A stretch of 64,000 bases of DNA, taken from Apoderus coryli (lineage: Eukaryota; Arthropoda; Insecta; Coleoptera; Attelabidae). The notes below the pieces were generated by a model. The model had not been told where the DNA came from, did no database searches, and saw only the letters and a list, made by a program, of their open reading frames with translations. The first letter of the stretch is position 1, and the number at the start of each line of letters is the position of its first letter. The position numbers were made by a program, and so were the translations under genes. The stretch covers positions 1,178,001-1,242,000 of the forward strand of contig OU452199.1 of NCBI GenBank assembly GCA_911728435.2. Reading direction: 5' to 3'. Positions 10,700-23,255 of the stretch are shown here, one piece after another.

Positions 10700-11800
10700 A
10701 TAAAATGAAAAACGAATCAGAAAAGAAGTTCTTAAAGGGGATTAAGTAAACTCAATTTTAACCCACATTTATTGTTTTTCCAAATTTGGAAACTCCAGAA
10801 CATAAGTACCTATATTTCTGAGCAACTTTTGTAAAAAAAAAAACTATTTCGTAATAACAGATAACACTCCTGGTTTCTCTCATTATAACACTTATTCTGC
10901 ACACACTGACACTTTCTCATATAACTTATAACGAACAAACGTATCATATTTACAAATCTATTTCTAAATTTCTGTCACTGAAAATACACCTAGCTATGTC
11001 CGTTAATGATGTTTATTTTTCTCTCATACAGCAATTCGTTAAATTTCATGTGTCAATAATTGTAATTGTAGTAATGCTTGGCAAACGAATCTGTGACAAC
11101 GAAAGGAATGCGGACAAAAAATCCTATATTTAACTACAAAATATCACTAGTTCTAGAAAAGACGTAGTATTAACTTGAAAATCGATTTTTTGCAATTAAA
11201 AATAGTAATAATGAAAAAAGCTCAGCATTTGTAAGTGGTTGTTTGTTTTATTTTTATTTAATAACTAACATTTTTACCACTGAATATTAAAATAGGGAAA
11301 AGAAATTACGATCTTCTGTAAAATCGGCAATACCACGCGAAATAGGTGGTTAGACGCCGCCTGAATGATCCTACTTGGTGCGTAGACCCTCGCACGTTTT
11401 ATCGCTATGCGGGTGTTCACGTCGCAATTGGTGGAAACTGAGTTCTTCCCCGCAATTGGTGCCGCCCCTCGTAGTAATATTGAATCAGCCAGTGGCAGAG
11501 TGGTGTTATTATTTATACTTTTGTTGTCGTGTATGAGTTGTAATATTATCAAATATTATATCAAATTATTATTGTATATTTAGTGTTCTGTTACTTTAGT
11601 GTTTTAGGTTCAAAACAATTTTTCTTTGTTCTTGTAGAAATATAAGCTTACACAATGTTTGTTGTTCATTAAGGCATCAAAACTGGAAATTTTTATTGAA
11701 TCTACTTAGAATTTTGGTATTTTAAAGATTAACAACATAATCGTGACAGAAGTTAACAGTATACCAAAATCACAGAGTGTCCAAAAATCCTCGGAACAAT
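10700..11800. other. No supported gene
   Basis: Mostly AT-rich sequence. A GC-richer patch at 11,340-11,510 has an open minus-strand frame (LLRGAAPIAGKNS) without a recognised domain. It may be the end of an unclassified transposon. Confidence 0.3.
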
Positions 11801-11834
11801 AACGAATTACTTCCCGCAACGCAGTCAGGTTTTA

Positions 11835-12440
11835 GAGCATGCAAGCAAGCAAATGGCTTGATATGAAGAGTAGGCATTATTACCACCGATGTTGTTTTTA
11901 TCAAAAAATAATTAAATCGAAGACACCTGATTACTTGTATAATAAGATTACCTTTCGCACTGATGTTCATAACCTTAACTTGCGACATAGGGGGAGGCTA
12001 ACTCTGCCTGCACATAGGACAGGAATGTTTGAAAGGTCCTTCACATATGACGTTGCTAAATTGTATAATGCTTTGGATCATGAGTTGCGGAATTGTTCTG
12101 ATGTCGTTTTCAAAAGGAAATTAAAAGCAAGCTTGTTGCACCAAATTAGATGATTGTGTTAAGATATATTTTTTGTTTATTGTTTAAGAGCCCACATTTT
12201 AGAACAATGTACCTACTTATATTTGTTTCATAAGGTGTATAATGTTGTCAAAGCAAATGAATATGATTGTTTATTTTATTGTTATTGTTATTAGTGTTAT
12301 TATTATTTACAAGGATAAATGTTAAGACAGACAACCAATGTATTACATTGTTTGGCTGCACTCAGGCCTTTTCAACATGACATGATTTTTGTAATTGTGC
12401 TTCATATTGAATAAAGATTATTATTATTATTATTATATTA
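11835..12440 (+). mobile_element. 5'-truncated LINE, reverse transcriptase C-terminus and 3' tail
   Basis: The frame to 12,153 encodes the C-terminal region of a non-LTR retrotransposon ORF2 (YLYNKITFRTDVHN, RHRGRLTLPAHRT and FTYDVAKLYNALD). It is followed by a 3' untranslated region, AATAAAG, and an ATT microsatellite tail at about 12,418-12,450. The catalytic domain is missing because of 5' truncation, the usual outcome of target-primed insertion. Confidence 0.75.
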
Positions 12441-12574
12441 TTATTATAATAAATTTTTCAATACCGTTCTCGATTTTTAGTGTTTCTAAAAATTAAACTA
12501 TTAAGTCTCGTATATCATTTAAAAGGTACAAAAATATGCAATTTTATTGGCTAAAAAAATCAGGGTAGTTCGAT

Positions 12575-12868
12575 TTAAAAAAACATCTCTTAGAACGCCA
12601 CCGTATATGTGCGACTTAAACCCAATAGAGTTAGCTTACGCAAAACTTAAATTAAATAAATAAGAACCCGCAATACAACCGGAAATTTCAACCTAACTAC
12701 ATTTAAAGAAGTTTTTAATATCCAGTAATGATAGGAATAGTTTTTGCCGACATGTTAAGGAGCTGGAAGAAGAATAATGAAGTTAATTGAGCACATTATA
12801 ATAACTTTAGGACAAGATGACGACAGGGAGACTGATGATAATGATGATGCTCAAGTTGACGAAATCTA
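12575..12868 (+). pseudogene. Degenerate DDE transposase C-terminus (Tc1/IS630-like)
   Basis: Fragments in shifted frames read PPYMCDLNPIELAYAK, then CRHVKELEEE, then IEHIIITLGQDDDRE ending with TAA. The P-P-Y-x-C-x-L-N-P-I-E block holds the last catalytic acid of this transposase superfamily, and an acidic tail is usual in insect copies. Several stops and frameshifts show that it is dead. Confidence 0.6.
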
Positions 12869-13099
12869 ACAGATTGCCAGCTTCTATAAAGTAATACTAA
12901 TTATGATCGTTATATTTAATCGAAATATTTAAAACAGCTAATTATAGTTTCTAAACGTGACTTAAATCAACAAAAAGATCCAAGATATTTTAATTATTTT
13001 CGGTAAGTGTTAAGTTGTTTTAGATATTTTTGTTTAAATCAAGCAAGATTACCAAATAATTTAATTTATTTCGTTAAGTTGTTTTAGAATGTTTTTGTT

Positions 13100-14090
13100 T
13101 TTTATTTTTGGTATGCAAACTTTAGTACATATTTGAATTAAAATATATTTTTTTTAACAAATCTTTATACAAATATTTCCCATTTTACATACACATGGTT
13201 ACAAAATTCTTTAAACAGTGTTTGCAGGCAACACTGGTCTCAAGAATTGGTTTACAGAACCAAATCAACATTACTCACACCTATACACAAATCATCATAA
13301 TATTCTGAATAATATTTATGCATATATATACAAAAATAACAAAACACAAAAAAAAAAGTAATATCCCACACAAGATCCGATCACAAAAAGCAATACGATT
13401 CATACAGATAATCATGACAATACCATAAAGAAACGAAAAAAAAAAGAAAAAATGTTGGATTAAAAATAGAAAAAATGAAAACGGCAACAAGCAGAAGGGA
13501 GATGCAACTCACACAGGGGCGAGGCAGGTTCTCAACAGCTTTTTGAAAGCTCTAAACGATTCCGCTGCTCTTACCTCCATGGGCAAACTATTATAGATAC
13601 TTGATGCTTGGTAAATGGGATCATATAATCCTTTATTAGTTCTAACATTGGCGTGGTAAATATTTTGTCTCGTTCGAGTGTAGTGACTGTGAACATTATG
13701 AGCAAACCTAATTTGTGTATTTGACTTCTGTGTTTTATTTATTACTCTATAGATATATTTACTTTGTTCAATCTTAAGAATGTTCTCAAGTGGAATCAGA
13801 TTCATTGTGCTGTATATAGTAGTAGTGTGGGCAAGCCGTTCAAAGTTAAAAAGTATTTTTATTATCCTATTTTGTAAAACTTCGATTTTATGAAAAAGTA
13901 TTCTACCACATGTACCCCACAACAAGTATCTCAGATGTGATAAAAAGAATGCGTTAATATTCATTTTACTTTTCTCTGTAAGGTAATTTCGGCATCTAAA
14001 TATTGCACCTATCATCGGAGTAATCTTATTTGTTATATATTCTACATGATCTTTCCACTGTAGGCTATCATCTATTATCAACCCCAATAT
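13100..14090 (-). mobile_element. 5'-truncated LINE, C-terminal ORF2 fragment
   Basis: The minus-strand frame 14,087-13,509 encodes 192 residues of the post-catalytic region of a non-LTR reverse transcriptase: GLIIDDSLQWKDHVEY, FFLSHLRYLLWGTC, then VLQNRIIKILFNFER and YNSLPMEVRAAES. The start codon given by the frame is arbitrary, since the element is truncated upstream near 14,090. The 3' region continues toward about 13,100. Confidence 0.75.
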
Positions 14091-14492
14091 AATTAATTAA
14101 ATAAATAAAATACTTCTTGGGTGTTACAGCATATCAGTAGGTGCTTTTACCAAAAACGTGTAGAATTTTTCATTGATTTTAATTTTTTAGTAACACAGAA
14201 TTATTACTAAACTTTTACAACGCACGCCGCTGGAAATTTTATGAATGAAATCAGCCATGTTTTATTATAACGAGCATTCCCCTTACCGACGCCCCGCTGT
14301 TACAGATCAATTTGCCAAACAATATTTGTGCCATCATTCTTATCCCTTGTTATACGCATTTCTAAGGAAACCAGATATTGTTTTCGTTTTTGACAAAACG
14401 CATCCCTAAAACAAGGGCGCGTTTACGGGGGAAGTAATAGGGGTAAATGATTGTGTTTAGCTTAATTCTATTTATTATACTTCGAGGAAAAT

Positions 14493-14936
14493 TTACGTAC
14501 TTGAAGAATCAGTAGAAAGTACTACGATGTTCGAATATAAACTGTCATTCCGTATTGACAAAACCTCCCCAATATGACTCATATTTTTGCCGGATGTGCT
14601 GGTCAAATTGAAATGCCTGAAATACAAATTAAAATGTAATTATCTTCATTATGAGCGATGGATATTTAATTTCACTCACTCTTGAACAAAATACTGCGAA
14701 TCCTTAAACTCCCACACATGCCGGCTGGTCCTTGCTCCAATATGCGGTCGTCCTTCCCAAATGAACACATAATAAATTGACAAGAGAATCGCAGCCATCG
14801 ATACGCTTAGCACATATGCTAACACGGTTAGCACCCGGACGGCTTTCGGTTGTGCCTTTGGCTTGATCAAATTGCTGTTGACCGGTATAGGAGAATCACT
14901 GCTACCGTCTGGATTGATTGGTTCTTGGGATGACAT
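14493..14936 (-). CDS. InaF-motif membrane protein, paralogue 2 (two exons)
   Basis: Exon 1 (14,936-14,680) starts at ATG and encodes MSSQEPINPDGSSDS, then AVRVLTVLAYVLSVSM and AAILLSIYYVFIWEG, the InaF motif with one membrane span (about residues 35-57). Reading straight on gives a stop after VQE, but there is a consensus donor (CAAGA|GTGAGT) just before it. An acceptor (TATTTCAG) lies at 14,617-14,618. Splicing keeps the frame open to TAA at 14,493, adding a Ser/Thr-rich tail (HFNLTSTSGKNMSH and so on) for 126 residues in total. InaF proteins are small single-pass proteins linked to TRP-channel function in flies. The short form of 86 residues is possible if the intron is not used. Confidence 0.7.
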
Positions 14937-15403
14937 TTTAGGCAGTTTATTGTATATCGTATTTAGTTAAATTAGTTTATTACATTGTTAATTTCCATTT
15001 GGTTGTTGAATCTGTAACAAAATAAAAGCATATAGATACCACAATAACATAAAAACTGGCCCCAATTTCAAAGTTGGCTTCCTCGCGAACCGCTCATTTG
15101 ATTTTGATGATTTTTTCTTTAAACTGTAGATTGATTTTTTAGTAACGATGCTATGTCAGAAATTTTTATTCAGATTTGAATTTGAGTATATACGGGGTGT
15201 AACAATGAGACGAAGTTTCGTTCCCTGGGACACCCTGTGGAACGCAACAGCTATAGCAGTTATTCTCAAAACTGGAATCACATTGAACCATGATCTTTTC
15301 TGAACATTTTGTTTTTTGAATCACGGCATTATCTCTGTTTTTATTGGAGATACACTGTTTTAAAGCGAACGCCTCGGAAAAAGTTGTCGCAGGCAGAAAT
15401 TTC

Positions 15404-15990
15404 TACGGGGGTTGCCTTTTATATTTCGGGATTTGGCAACCCTGGTGTTGCAATCTGGCAACTGACAGCTCTATCGTAAAGTTGGGCATTTTTGAGGTTA
15501 TACGTACTCAGAACGTTTTGACATACGAGCGCTATTTGTGTTGTTTACAGTAACTTAAAAGATTCATCTCGGCCCAAGGTACACAACCATTTGTTTGCCA
15601 GTTGTCTTCCAAGAAATCAGGAAAACCAACCCCCGAAGACGGATCACTCTTCAACACGACAATGCGAGCTCTCACACATCGGCTCAAACAACTGCATTTT
15701 TGAGCACCCAAAACATCGATTTGATGAGTCATCCGCCGTATAGTCCTGACTTGGCACCGAATGACTTTTTTTTATTCCCGTACGTAAAAAACAAACTGTG
15801 AGGTCAACGTTTTTCGACACCTGAGGAAGCGGTTGCTGCATGTTTTGGAGATACCTTAATCAGATTGGCAAAAGTGGTTCGACAATTGGTTCAAACGCAT
15901 GCTAAAGTGTATAAATCTTCATGGGGAATATTTTGAAAAACAATAAAGTGATTTTCGATGATTAATATTTGTTTTTGTTCTCTAATCCCT
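15404..15990 (+). mobile_element. Internally deleted mariner (DD34D) element
   Basis: It begins at a TA with the left terminus (ACGGGGGTTGCC, then TATATTTCGGGA) that matches, in inverse, the intact right terminus at 1678. After about 140 bp the sequence jumps to the C-terminal half of transposase: LQHDNASSHTSAQTT, then SHPPYSPDLAPNDFF, giving two catalytic aspartates 34 residues apart. A stop interrupts the frame after YVKNKL. The end is FDNWFKRMLKCINLHG and EYFEKQ. The right terminus is cut short. The first catalytic aspartate and the DNA-binding domain are missing, so the copy is inactive. Confidence 0.85.
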
Positions 15991-16003
15991 CGTCCGTGTA
16001 AAT

Positions 16004-16240
16004 AATCAAGGCGGCATTCGCGACATTGACATTAAGAGCTGGTCTTTTGTTAATTTGATCTCATCTTGATGTATTTTGTATTGTACTTTTGTAATGTAAT
16101 ATTTATGTAACTTCTTCTTCATTTAATTTAATGTTTTTGTTTTTACTTTACTTAATAGATATGCACACATAGACTTGCAGAGTCAATTGTGCATTTGTTA
16201 TTGATTATGTTTTTGTATTGGGATAAATAAATATATAAAT
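16004..16240 (+). mobile_element. Probable 3' end of another LINE
   Basis: A non-coding stretch that ends GGGATAAATAAATATATAAAT immediately before the next LINE begins. A run of this kind, with A/T-rich terminal repeats, is typical of a LINE 3' end. No coding sequence was seen, so the assignment rests on context. Confidence 0.35.
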
Positions 16241-17735
16241 ATTCGAAAAAGCTGTAACGCAAAAAATGGAGGAGTTTCTAACATTGACTAACGCTATCAC
16301 TGATTGTCAGCATGGTAGCCGGAGTGGATTATCTACGGAGACATGTACCACTGAGTTAGTGCAACACATACACGAATTGGCTGACCGGGGACATTTCGTG
16401 GTAGCACTAATGTTCGACTTGTCGAAAGCTTTCGATACAATCGATAAATCCTTCGTAATCAGTAAGATTGAGTCAATGGGATTCAGATACCCAATTAACA
16501 GATGGATATTATCTTACTTAAGTCATCGAAGAATATGTGTTAGGGTAAATGGGTCTGTTTCGGAACAGGAGAGCATGGACATTGGGACCCCACAGGGTAG
16601 TGTTCTTGGACCCCTTTTGTTTTTATTATATATTAATGATTTGCCCCGGTATATCACTTGTGGCAGGTTATTTATGTATGTAGATGATACAACAATTATT
16701 GTGTCCGATAAAGCTGAAAGTATGCTGCATTTAAAAATAAATGAGGTATTAAATCAGTTTGAACAGTGGTGTTATGAAAACCGATTAATAATAAACCACA
16801 GTAAGACAGTCATTATGCAGTTTCCTATATACAAACCACTTCTAAATTTCAATGTTTCTTTTAGGGATTTTGATTTGCCATGGTCGAACTCTTCAAAACT
16901 TCTGGGAATGTGTTTGGATTCGCGATTACGGTGGACAAGCCAGGTTGATGCGGTTTGTGGCAAATTGAGTAAAAATTTCTTTCTCATTTACTCATTGAGG
17001 ACAAGGCTGGATGCATCATCTTTAGTGAATATTTATTATGCTTTGGTATACTCTGTGTTGTCATATAATGTTATATCTTGGGGTAGGGCATCTGACATAT
17101 CAAGAGTGTTTGTACTGCAAAAAAGAATACTACGCGTTATTTTTGCTTTGCCTTACAACTATTCATGTAGAAACACATTTAAAAGTTGCCAGATTTTAAC
17201 ATTGACTGGGGTGTATCTCTACAAATTATGTGTTTACATTTTTAAAATCGTGAAGGAACTACAAACCAACGGCAGTATGCACGATCACAACACTCGAGGG
17301 GCGAACCGTCTGTACCTCCCTAGGCCTCATCATGAGTTTTTTAAAAGGAGTCCGTTATACTCAGGTAGGTACTATTTCAATATTCTGCCAGTTGCCATGA
17401 AAAATGCACCGACACTCAACTCATTTAAATCAAAACTGAAGAAATTTTTGATCGATGGAGTTTTTTATACGCTGCAGGAGTTCTGTGTATATTGTACAGA
17501 TGATTAAGTGTATGTGTCAAGTGTTTTTATTTATTTATTTATTTGACGAATTTTAAATTAACACTTTTAATTTACTTATATTTGTGGTTGACACTTAAGA
17601 CAATATTTGTACTTGTATTAGTAATACTTACTGTGCTTGTAATTTGTAAGTCTAACTTGGACGTACCTAAGTACATGATTATGTATAATTGAAGGTGAAT
17701 AAAGTTATTATTATTATTATTATTATTATAAAAAT
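16241..17735 (+). mobile_element. 5'-truncated LINE with intact reverse transcriptase C-terminal two thirds
   Basis: The frame is open from the truncation to 17,507 (413 residues from the first ATG at 16,266). Reverse transcriptase blocks are clear: LMFDLSKAFDTID (motif A), [18 protein letters not shown] (motif B) and MYVDDTTI (motif C, YVDD where Jockey-type elements usually have FADD). The C-terminal region ends in SFKSKLKKFLIDGVFY. The 3' untranslated region ends with AATAAAG and a TTA microsatellite. The last 27 or so codons and the whole 3' end are duplicated in inverse orientation at 23,320-23,628. Without endonuclease and ORF1 it is not autonomous. Confidence 0.85.
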
Positions 17736-17799
17736 AAAAAAATTGAGTTTTCTAACCACAACAACTGATATTTGCCATTCATTAGTTTTGTGTAAGTAA

Positions 17800-18866
17800 G
17801 GGGTCGATAATTTTTGAGACCAAAAAAAATTATAGTAGGATGAAACCCATTGGAAAAGGTAGAGAATATAACAAAAATAAAAGGAAAAATAAATTACGGG
17901 CGATCTGTGGTCGGGAAGGGAGAGGGGGTGAATTTTTAAGGGTAAAAAACGGTTAATCTCGATTTCCGGTAAAACTGCAAGTCCTATGAAAAAAAGTTAA
18001 ATAGCAAAGTTGTAGGTAATAAAAAAATCTGCAACTTTTCTATTAACACTTTTTTCCTATAACCTCAAAATTTATGTGAAAAAATCAAATAACCGAGTTT
18101 TTGGTTTTTTATTTTTAACTTTTGCAAAAAAAATTATTTTTTCACGAAATTTTGTGAAAACTTACCTTTGTATGTCCCAAACAGTAATTTTTGATTTAAA
18201 ATATTCATTTTTTCACCTTATTTGGACTTAATATCGAAAAAGCACCCTAATTTTCAATCGAAAATTCTCACGTCAAAATATCTGGTTTTTTAAAAAAGTT
18301 AGTTAGGTAGTGTAAATTTTTTTGATACCATCAGAAAGTAGAGATTTCAACGAACAAAAAACACACCAACTTTTTTAAAAAAGCAGATATTTTGACGTGA
18401 GAATTTTCGATTGAAAATTAGGGTGCTTTTTCGATATTAAGTCAAAATAAGGTGAAAAAATGAATATTTGAAATAAAAAAAATTACTGTATATTTGGGAC
18501 ATACAAAGGTAAGTTTCCACCAAATTTCGTGAAAAAATAAATTTTTTTGCAAAAATTAAAAATAAAAAACCAAAAACTCGGTTATTCGGATTTTTCACAT
18601 AAATTTTGAGGTTATGCGAAAAAAGCATCGATACAAAAGTTGTAGATCTTTTTATTACGTACAACTTTGCCGTTTAACTTTTTTTCATAGGCCTTGCAAT
18701 TTTACCGGAAATCGTGATTAACCGTTTTTTACCCTTAAAAACTCACCCCCTTCCCGACCTCAGATCGCCCGTAATTTATTTTTCCTTTCATTTCTGTACC
18801 TTTTCCAATGGGTACCATCCTACCATAATTTTTTTTCACTTTTTACCATTTTTAAAATTATCGACC
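17800..18866. repeat. 1.1 kb fold-back element, left-arm copy
   Basis: Ends read GGGTCGATAATTTT and AAAATTATCGACCC. The arms mirror each other about 18,333: GGTAAAAAACGGTTAATC near 17,941 versus GATTAACCGTTTTTTACC near 18,714, and GTGAGAATTTTCGATTG versus its complement around the loop. Arms differ by roughly one base in ten. It has no coding sequence; the open frames here are by-products. Confidence 0.75.
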
Positions 18867-20019
18867 CTGGTCTATATGTACTTAGTTAAAATTTAATTGT
18901 TATTATAGGTAATTCTGCTTTTCCTTGTTAATTTTTCAATTATTAGTTTGACTTATATTTAAAAAATATCTACTTACAACATTAGATAGCCAATACGATT
19001 GAAAACTTATTACTTATTTATTACTTTTGCCGCAGTTTGAAGTTTATTGTGTGATGAAATATAAATAGAAAATGTAATAAACGATTTCCTGAAAATATAG
19101 AGGTATTTTTGGAATTACAAAAATGTTCTATATTGTATACATTCGTATCTACTCTAAGTAGGGTTGCCAGACGTCCCGCTTTAAGATAAAATATCCCGCG
19201 TCCCCTGCCGCTCGGAAAGTCACGCCTTTTAATCACCATTGATAGTGTCTCCCTCTATTGACCAAAACTTTACAAAGTCAGCTAGCTCGTCCACCTTCAA
19301 TTTGCGATCGTTCATAACCAATTTGCTTGATTAATACTCGAAATTCACTTTTTTCCATTTTTTTTTCAATAACAAAAGCTGCTTCACACAAAATCCTATA
19401 ACTCACGAAGCAAAAGTCAGATTGCTGTCAAATTTATACACGTATGGCTTGAAGGTTAGTACTAAATAAAAATTCTAGTAACGCCATCTATGTGTCATTG
19501 TATGGCCTTTAACATAACCCCCAAGAAAATCTAGTGTTTTAGGTGACTATTAATTATTATGGTTATTACTGTGGACAGATTACGTCGTTTTTGTAGACAT
19601 CCTATGTACAGGGTGGTCCAAATAATACAGTTTTCTTTTTTCTTGATTTTAGGTCAATTTGCAACAGTTTTGATAGGAAACAACTGTTTATAGAACATAT
19701 GTAGCAAAAAATTAACCGCAATTCAATATATCTTTAGTTAGTTCATGAATTTCGTTACCAACTTTTCATAAAAAAGATGCAGCTTAGGTTAAATCAGATG
19801 GACTGTGAATAATTTTCAATAAATTAATGTCTAGCGACGAAACGGTTTATCTAAACGAGAAAATGTAAGAGAACTAATTTGTAGAGAATTTATTGTACTT
19901 TATTTTTGTATTCTAACACTTTCTTTCAAAACGGTATATTTTTCGAGTTATTGCTAAAAAATCGAATTGTGCAAAAAAACACTAATAAACTTTTTTCTCA
20001 AAGTGGTTAATTTCATAGC

Positions 20020-20990
20020 TACTATTAAAATAATAAAATTTAAAAAAACAAGAAAATCAAAATCATTAAAAATATTATTTTTGATATACCCTGTATAGTA
20101 ATCGTAAAGTTGGTATTTGAATTTGTAGTTTTGACACAAGCAGACGTTTTTATAAAGAATGACTTTTTCTTCTAAATCTACAAATAAAAAAGTTTTTGCT
20201 CTTCCAAACTCTTTATCCAATGTGTCCACGGATAGAGTTTGGAAGAGCAAAAACTTTTTTATTTGTAGATTTAGAAGAAAAAGTCATTCTTTATAAAAAC
20301 GTCTGCTTGTGTCAAAACTACAATTTCGAGTACGAAATTTACGATTACTATACAGGGTATATCAAAAATAACATTTTTAATGATTTTGATTTGTAGATTT
20401 AGAAGAAAAAGTCATTCTTTATAAAAACGTCTGCTTGTGTCAAAACTACAAATTCAAATACCAAATTTACGATTACTATACAGGGTATATCAAAAATAAT
20501 ATTTTGAATGATTTTGATTTTCTTGTTTTTTTAATTTTATTATTTTAATAGTAGCTATGAAATTAACCACTTTGAAAAAAAAGTTTATTAGTATTTTTTG
20601 CACAATTTGTGTAATAAATCACGGTTTTGAAAATATTTTCATAAAGTTAAAAAAAAACAAAAAAAGTAAAATCATTAAAAATATTATTTTTGATATACCC
20701 TGTATAGTAATCGTAAAGTTGGTATTTGAATTTGTAGTTTTGACACAAGCAGACGTTTTTATAAAGAATGACTTTTTCTTCTAAATCTACAAATAAAAAA
20801 GTTTTTGCTCTTCCAAACTCTATCCGTGGACACATTGGAGAAAGAGTTTGGAAGAGCAAAAACTTTTTTATTTGTAGATTTAGAAGAAAAAGTCATTCTT
20901 TATAAAAACGTCTGCTTGTGTCAAAACTACAAATTCAAATACCAACTTTACGATTACTATACAGGGTATATCAAAAATAATATTTTTAAT
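20020..20990. repeat. Cluster of small palindromic elements at the centre of the giant palindrome
   Basis: A block of about 160 bp (TTATTTGTAGATTTAGAAG, then AACGTCTGCTTGTGTC, then ATACAGGGTATATCAAAAA) occurs five times here. It points left at 20,020-20,190, right at 20,255-20,390 and 20,392-20,560, left at 20,660-20,810 and right at 20,865-21,030. Between opposed copies sits GAGTTTGGAAGAGC flanking GTGTCCACGGATAG. The same block makes up the elements at 23,629-24,053 and 28,545-28,976. Confidence 0.8.
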
Positions 20991-22188
20991 GATTTTGATT
21001 TTCTTGTTTTTTTAAATTTTATTATTTTAATAGTAGCTATGAAATTAACCACTTTGAGAAAAAAGTTTATTAGTGTTTTTTTGCACAATTCGATTTTTTA
21101 GCAATAACTCGAAAAATATACCGTTTTGAAAGAAAGTGTTAGAATACAAAAATAAAGTACAATAAATTCTCTACAAATTAGTTCTCTTACATTTTCTCGT
21201 TTAGATAAACCGTTTCGTCGCTAGACATTAATTTATTGAAAATTATTCACAGTCCATCTGATTTAACCTAAGCTGCATCTTTTTTATGAAAAGTTGGTAA
21301 CGAAATTCATGAACTAACTAAAGATATATTGAATTGCGGTTAATTTTTTGCTACATATGTTCTATAAACAGTTGTTTCCTATCAAAACTGTTGCAAATTG
21401 ACCTAAAATCAAGAAAAAAGAAAACTGTATTATTTGGACCACCCTGTACATAGGATGTCTACAAAAACGACGTAATCTGTCCACAGTAATAACCATAATA
21501 ATTAATAGTCACCTAAAACACTAGATTTTCTTGGGGGTTATGTTAAAGGCCATACAATGACACATAGATGGCGTTACTAGAATTTTTATTTAGTACTAAC
21601 CTTCAAGCCATACGTGTATAAATTTGACAGCAATCTGACTTTTGCTTCGTGAGTTATAGGATTTTGTGTGAAGCAGCTTTTGTTATTGAAAAAAAAATGG
21701 AAAAAAGTGAATTTCGAGTATTAATCAAGCAAATTGGTTATGAACGATCGCAAATTGAAGGTGGACGAGCTAGCTGACTTTGTAAAGTTTTGGTCAATAG
21801 AGGGAGACACTATCAATGGTGATTAAAAGGCGTGACTTTCCGAGCGGCAGGGGACGCGGGATATTTTATCTTAAAGCGGGACGTCTGGCAACCCTACTTA
21901 GAGTAGATACGAATGTATACAATATAGAACATTTTTGTAATTCCAAAAATACCTCTATATTTTCAGGAAATCGTTTATTACATTTTCTATTTATATTTCA
22001 TCACACAATAAACTTCAAACTGCGGCAAAAGTAATAAATAAGTAATAAGTTTTCAATCGTATTGGCTATCTAATGTTGTAAGTAGATATTTTTTAAATAT
22101 AAGTCAAACTAATAATTGAAAAATTAACAAGGAAAAGCAGAATTACCTATAATAACAATTAAATTTTAACTAAGTACATATAGACCAG

Positions 22189-23255
22189 GGTCGATAATTT
22201 TAAAAATGGTAAAAAGTGAAAAAAAATTATGGTAGGATGGTACCCATTGGAAAAGGTACAGAAATGAAAGGAAAAATAAATTACGGGCGATCTGAGGTCG
22301 GGAAGGGGGTGAGTTTTTAAGGGTAAAAAACGGTTAATCACGATTTCCGGTAAAATTGCAAGGCCTATGAAAAAAAGTTAAACGGCAAAGTTGTACGTAA
22401 TAAAAAGATCTACAACTTTTGTATCGATGCTTTTTTCGCATAACCTCAAAATTTATGTGAAAAATCCGAATAACCGAGTTTTTGGTTTTTTATTTTTAAT
22501 TTTTGCAAAAAAATTTATTTTTTCACGAAATTTGGTGGAAACTTACCTTTGTATGTCCCAAATATACAGTAATTTTTTTTATTTCAAATATTCATTTTTT
22601 CACCTTATTTTGACTTAATATCGAAAAAGCACCCTAATTTTCAATCGAAAATTCTCACGTCAAAATATCTGCTTTTTTAAAAAAGTTGGTGTGTTTTTTG
22701 TTCGTTGAAATCTCTACTTTCTGATGGTATCAAAAAAATTTACACTACCTAACTAACTTTTTTAAAAAACCAGATATTTTGACGTGAGAATTTTCGATTG
22801 AAAATTAGGGTGCTTTTTCGATATTAAGTCCAAATAAGGTGAAAAAATGAATATTTTAAATCAAAAATTACTGTTTGGGACATACAAAGGTAAGTTTTCA
22901 CAAAATTTCGTGAAAAAATAATTTTTTTTGCAAAAGTTAAAAATAAAAAACCAAAAACTCGGTTATTTGATTTTTTCACATAAATTTTGAGGTTATAGGA
23001 AAAAAGTGTTAATAGAAAAGTTGCAGATTTTTTTATTACCTACAACTTTGCTATTTAACTTTTTTTCATAGGACTTGCAGTTTTACCGGAAATCGAGATT
23101 AACCGTTTTTTACCCTTAAAAATTCACCCCCTCTCCCTTCCCGACCACAGATCGCCCGTAATTTATTTTTCCTTTTATTTTTGTTATATTCTCTACCTTT
23201 TCCAATGGGTTTCATCCTACTATAATTTTTTTTGGTCTCAAAAATTATCGACCCC
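22189..23255. repeat. 1.1 kb fold-back element, right-arm copy
   Basis: This is the reverse-complement copy of the 17,800-18,866 element, carried in the right arm of the giant palindrome and identical to it as far as read. It is listed separately because any short-read or probe signal from one copy will also come from the other. Confidence 0.75.

Noticed and set aside
11274..11552. Minus-strand frame with LLRGAAPIAG
   Set aside because: GC-rich transposon-like patch without a recognised domain or splice context.
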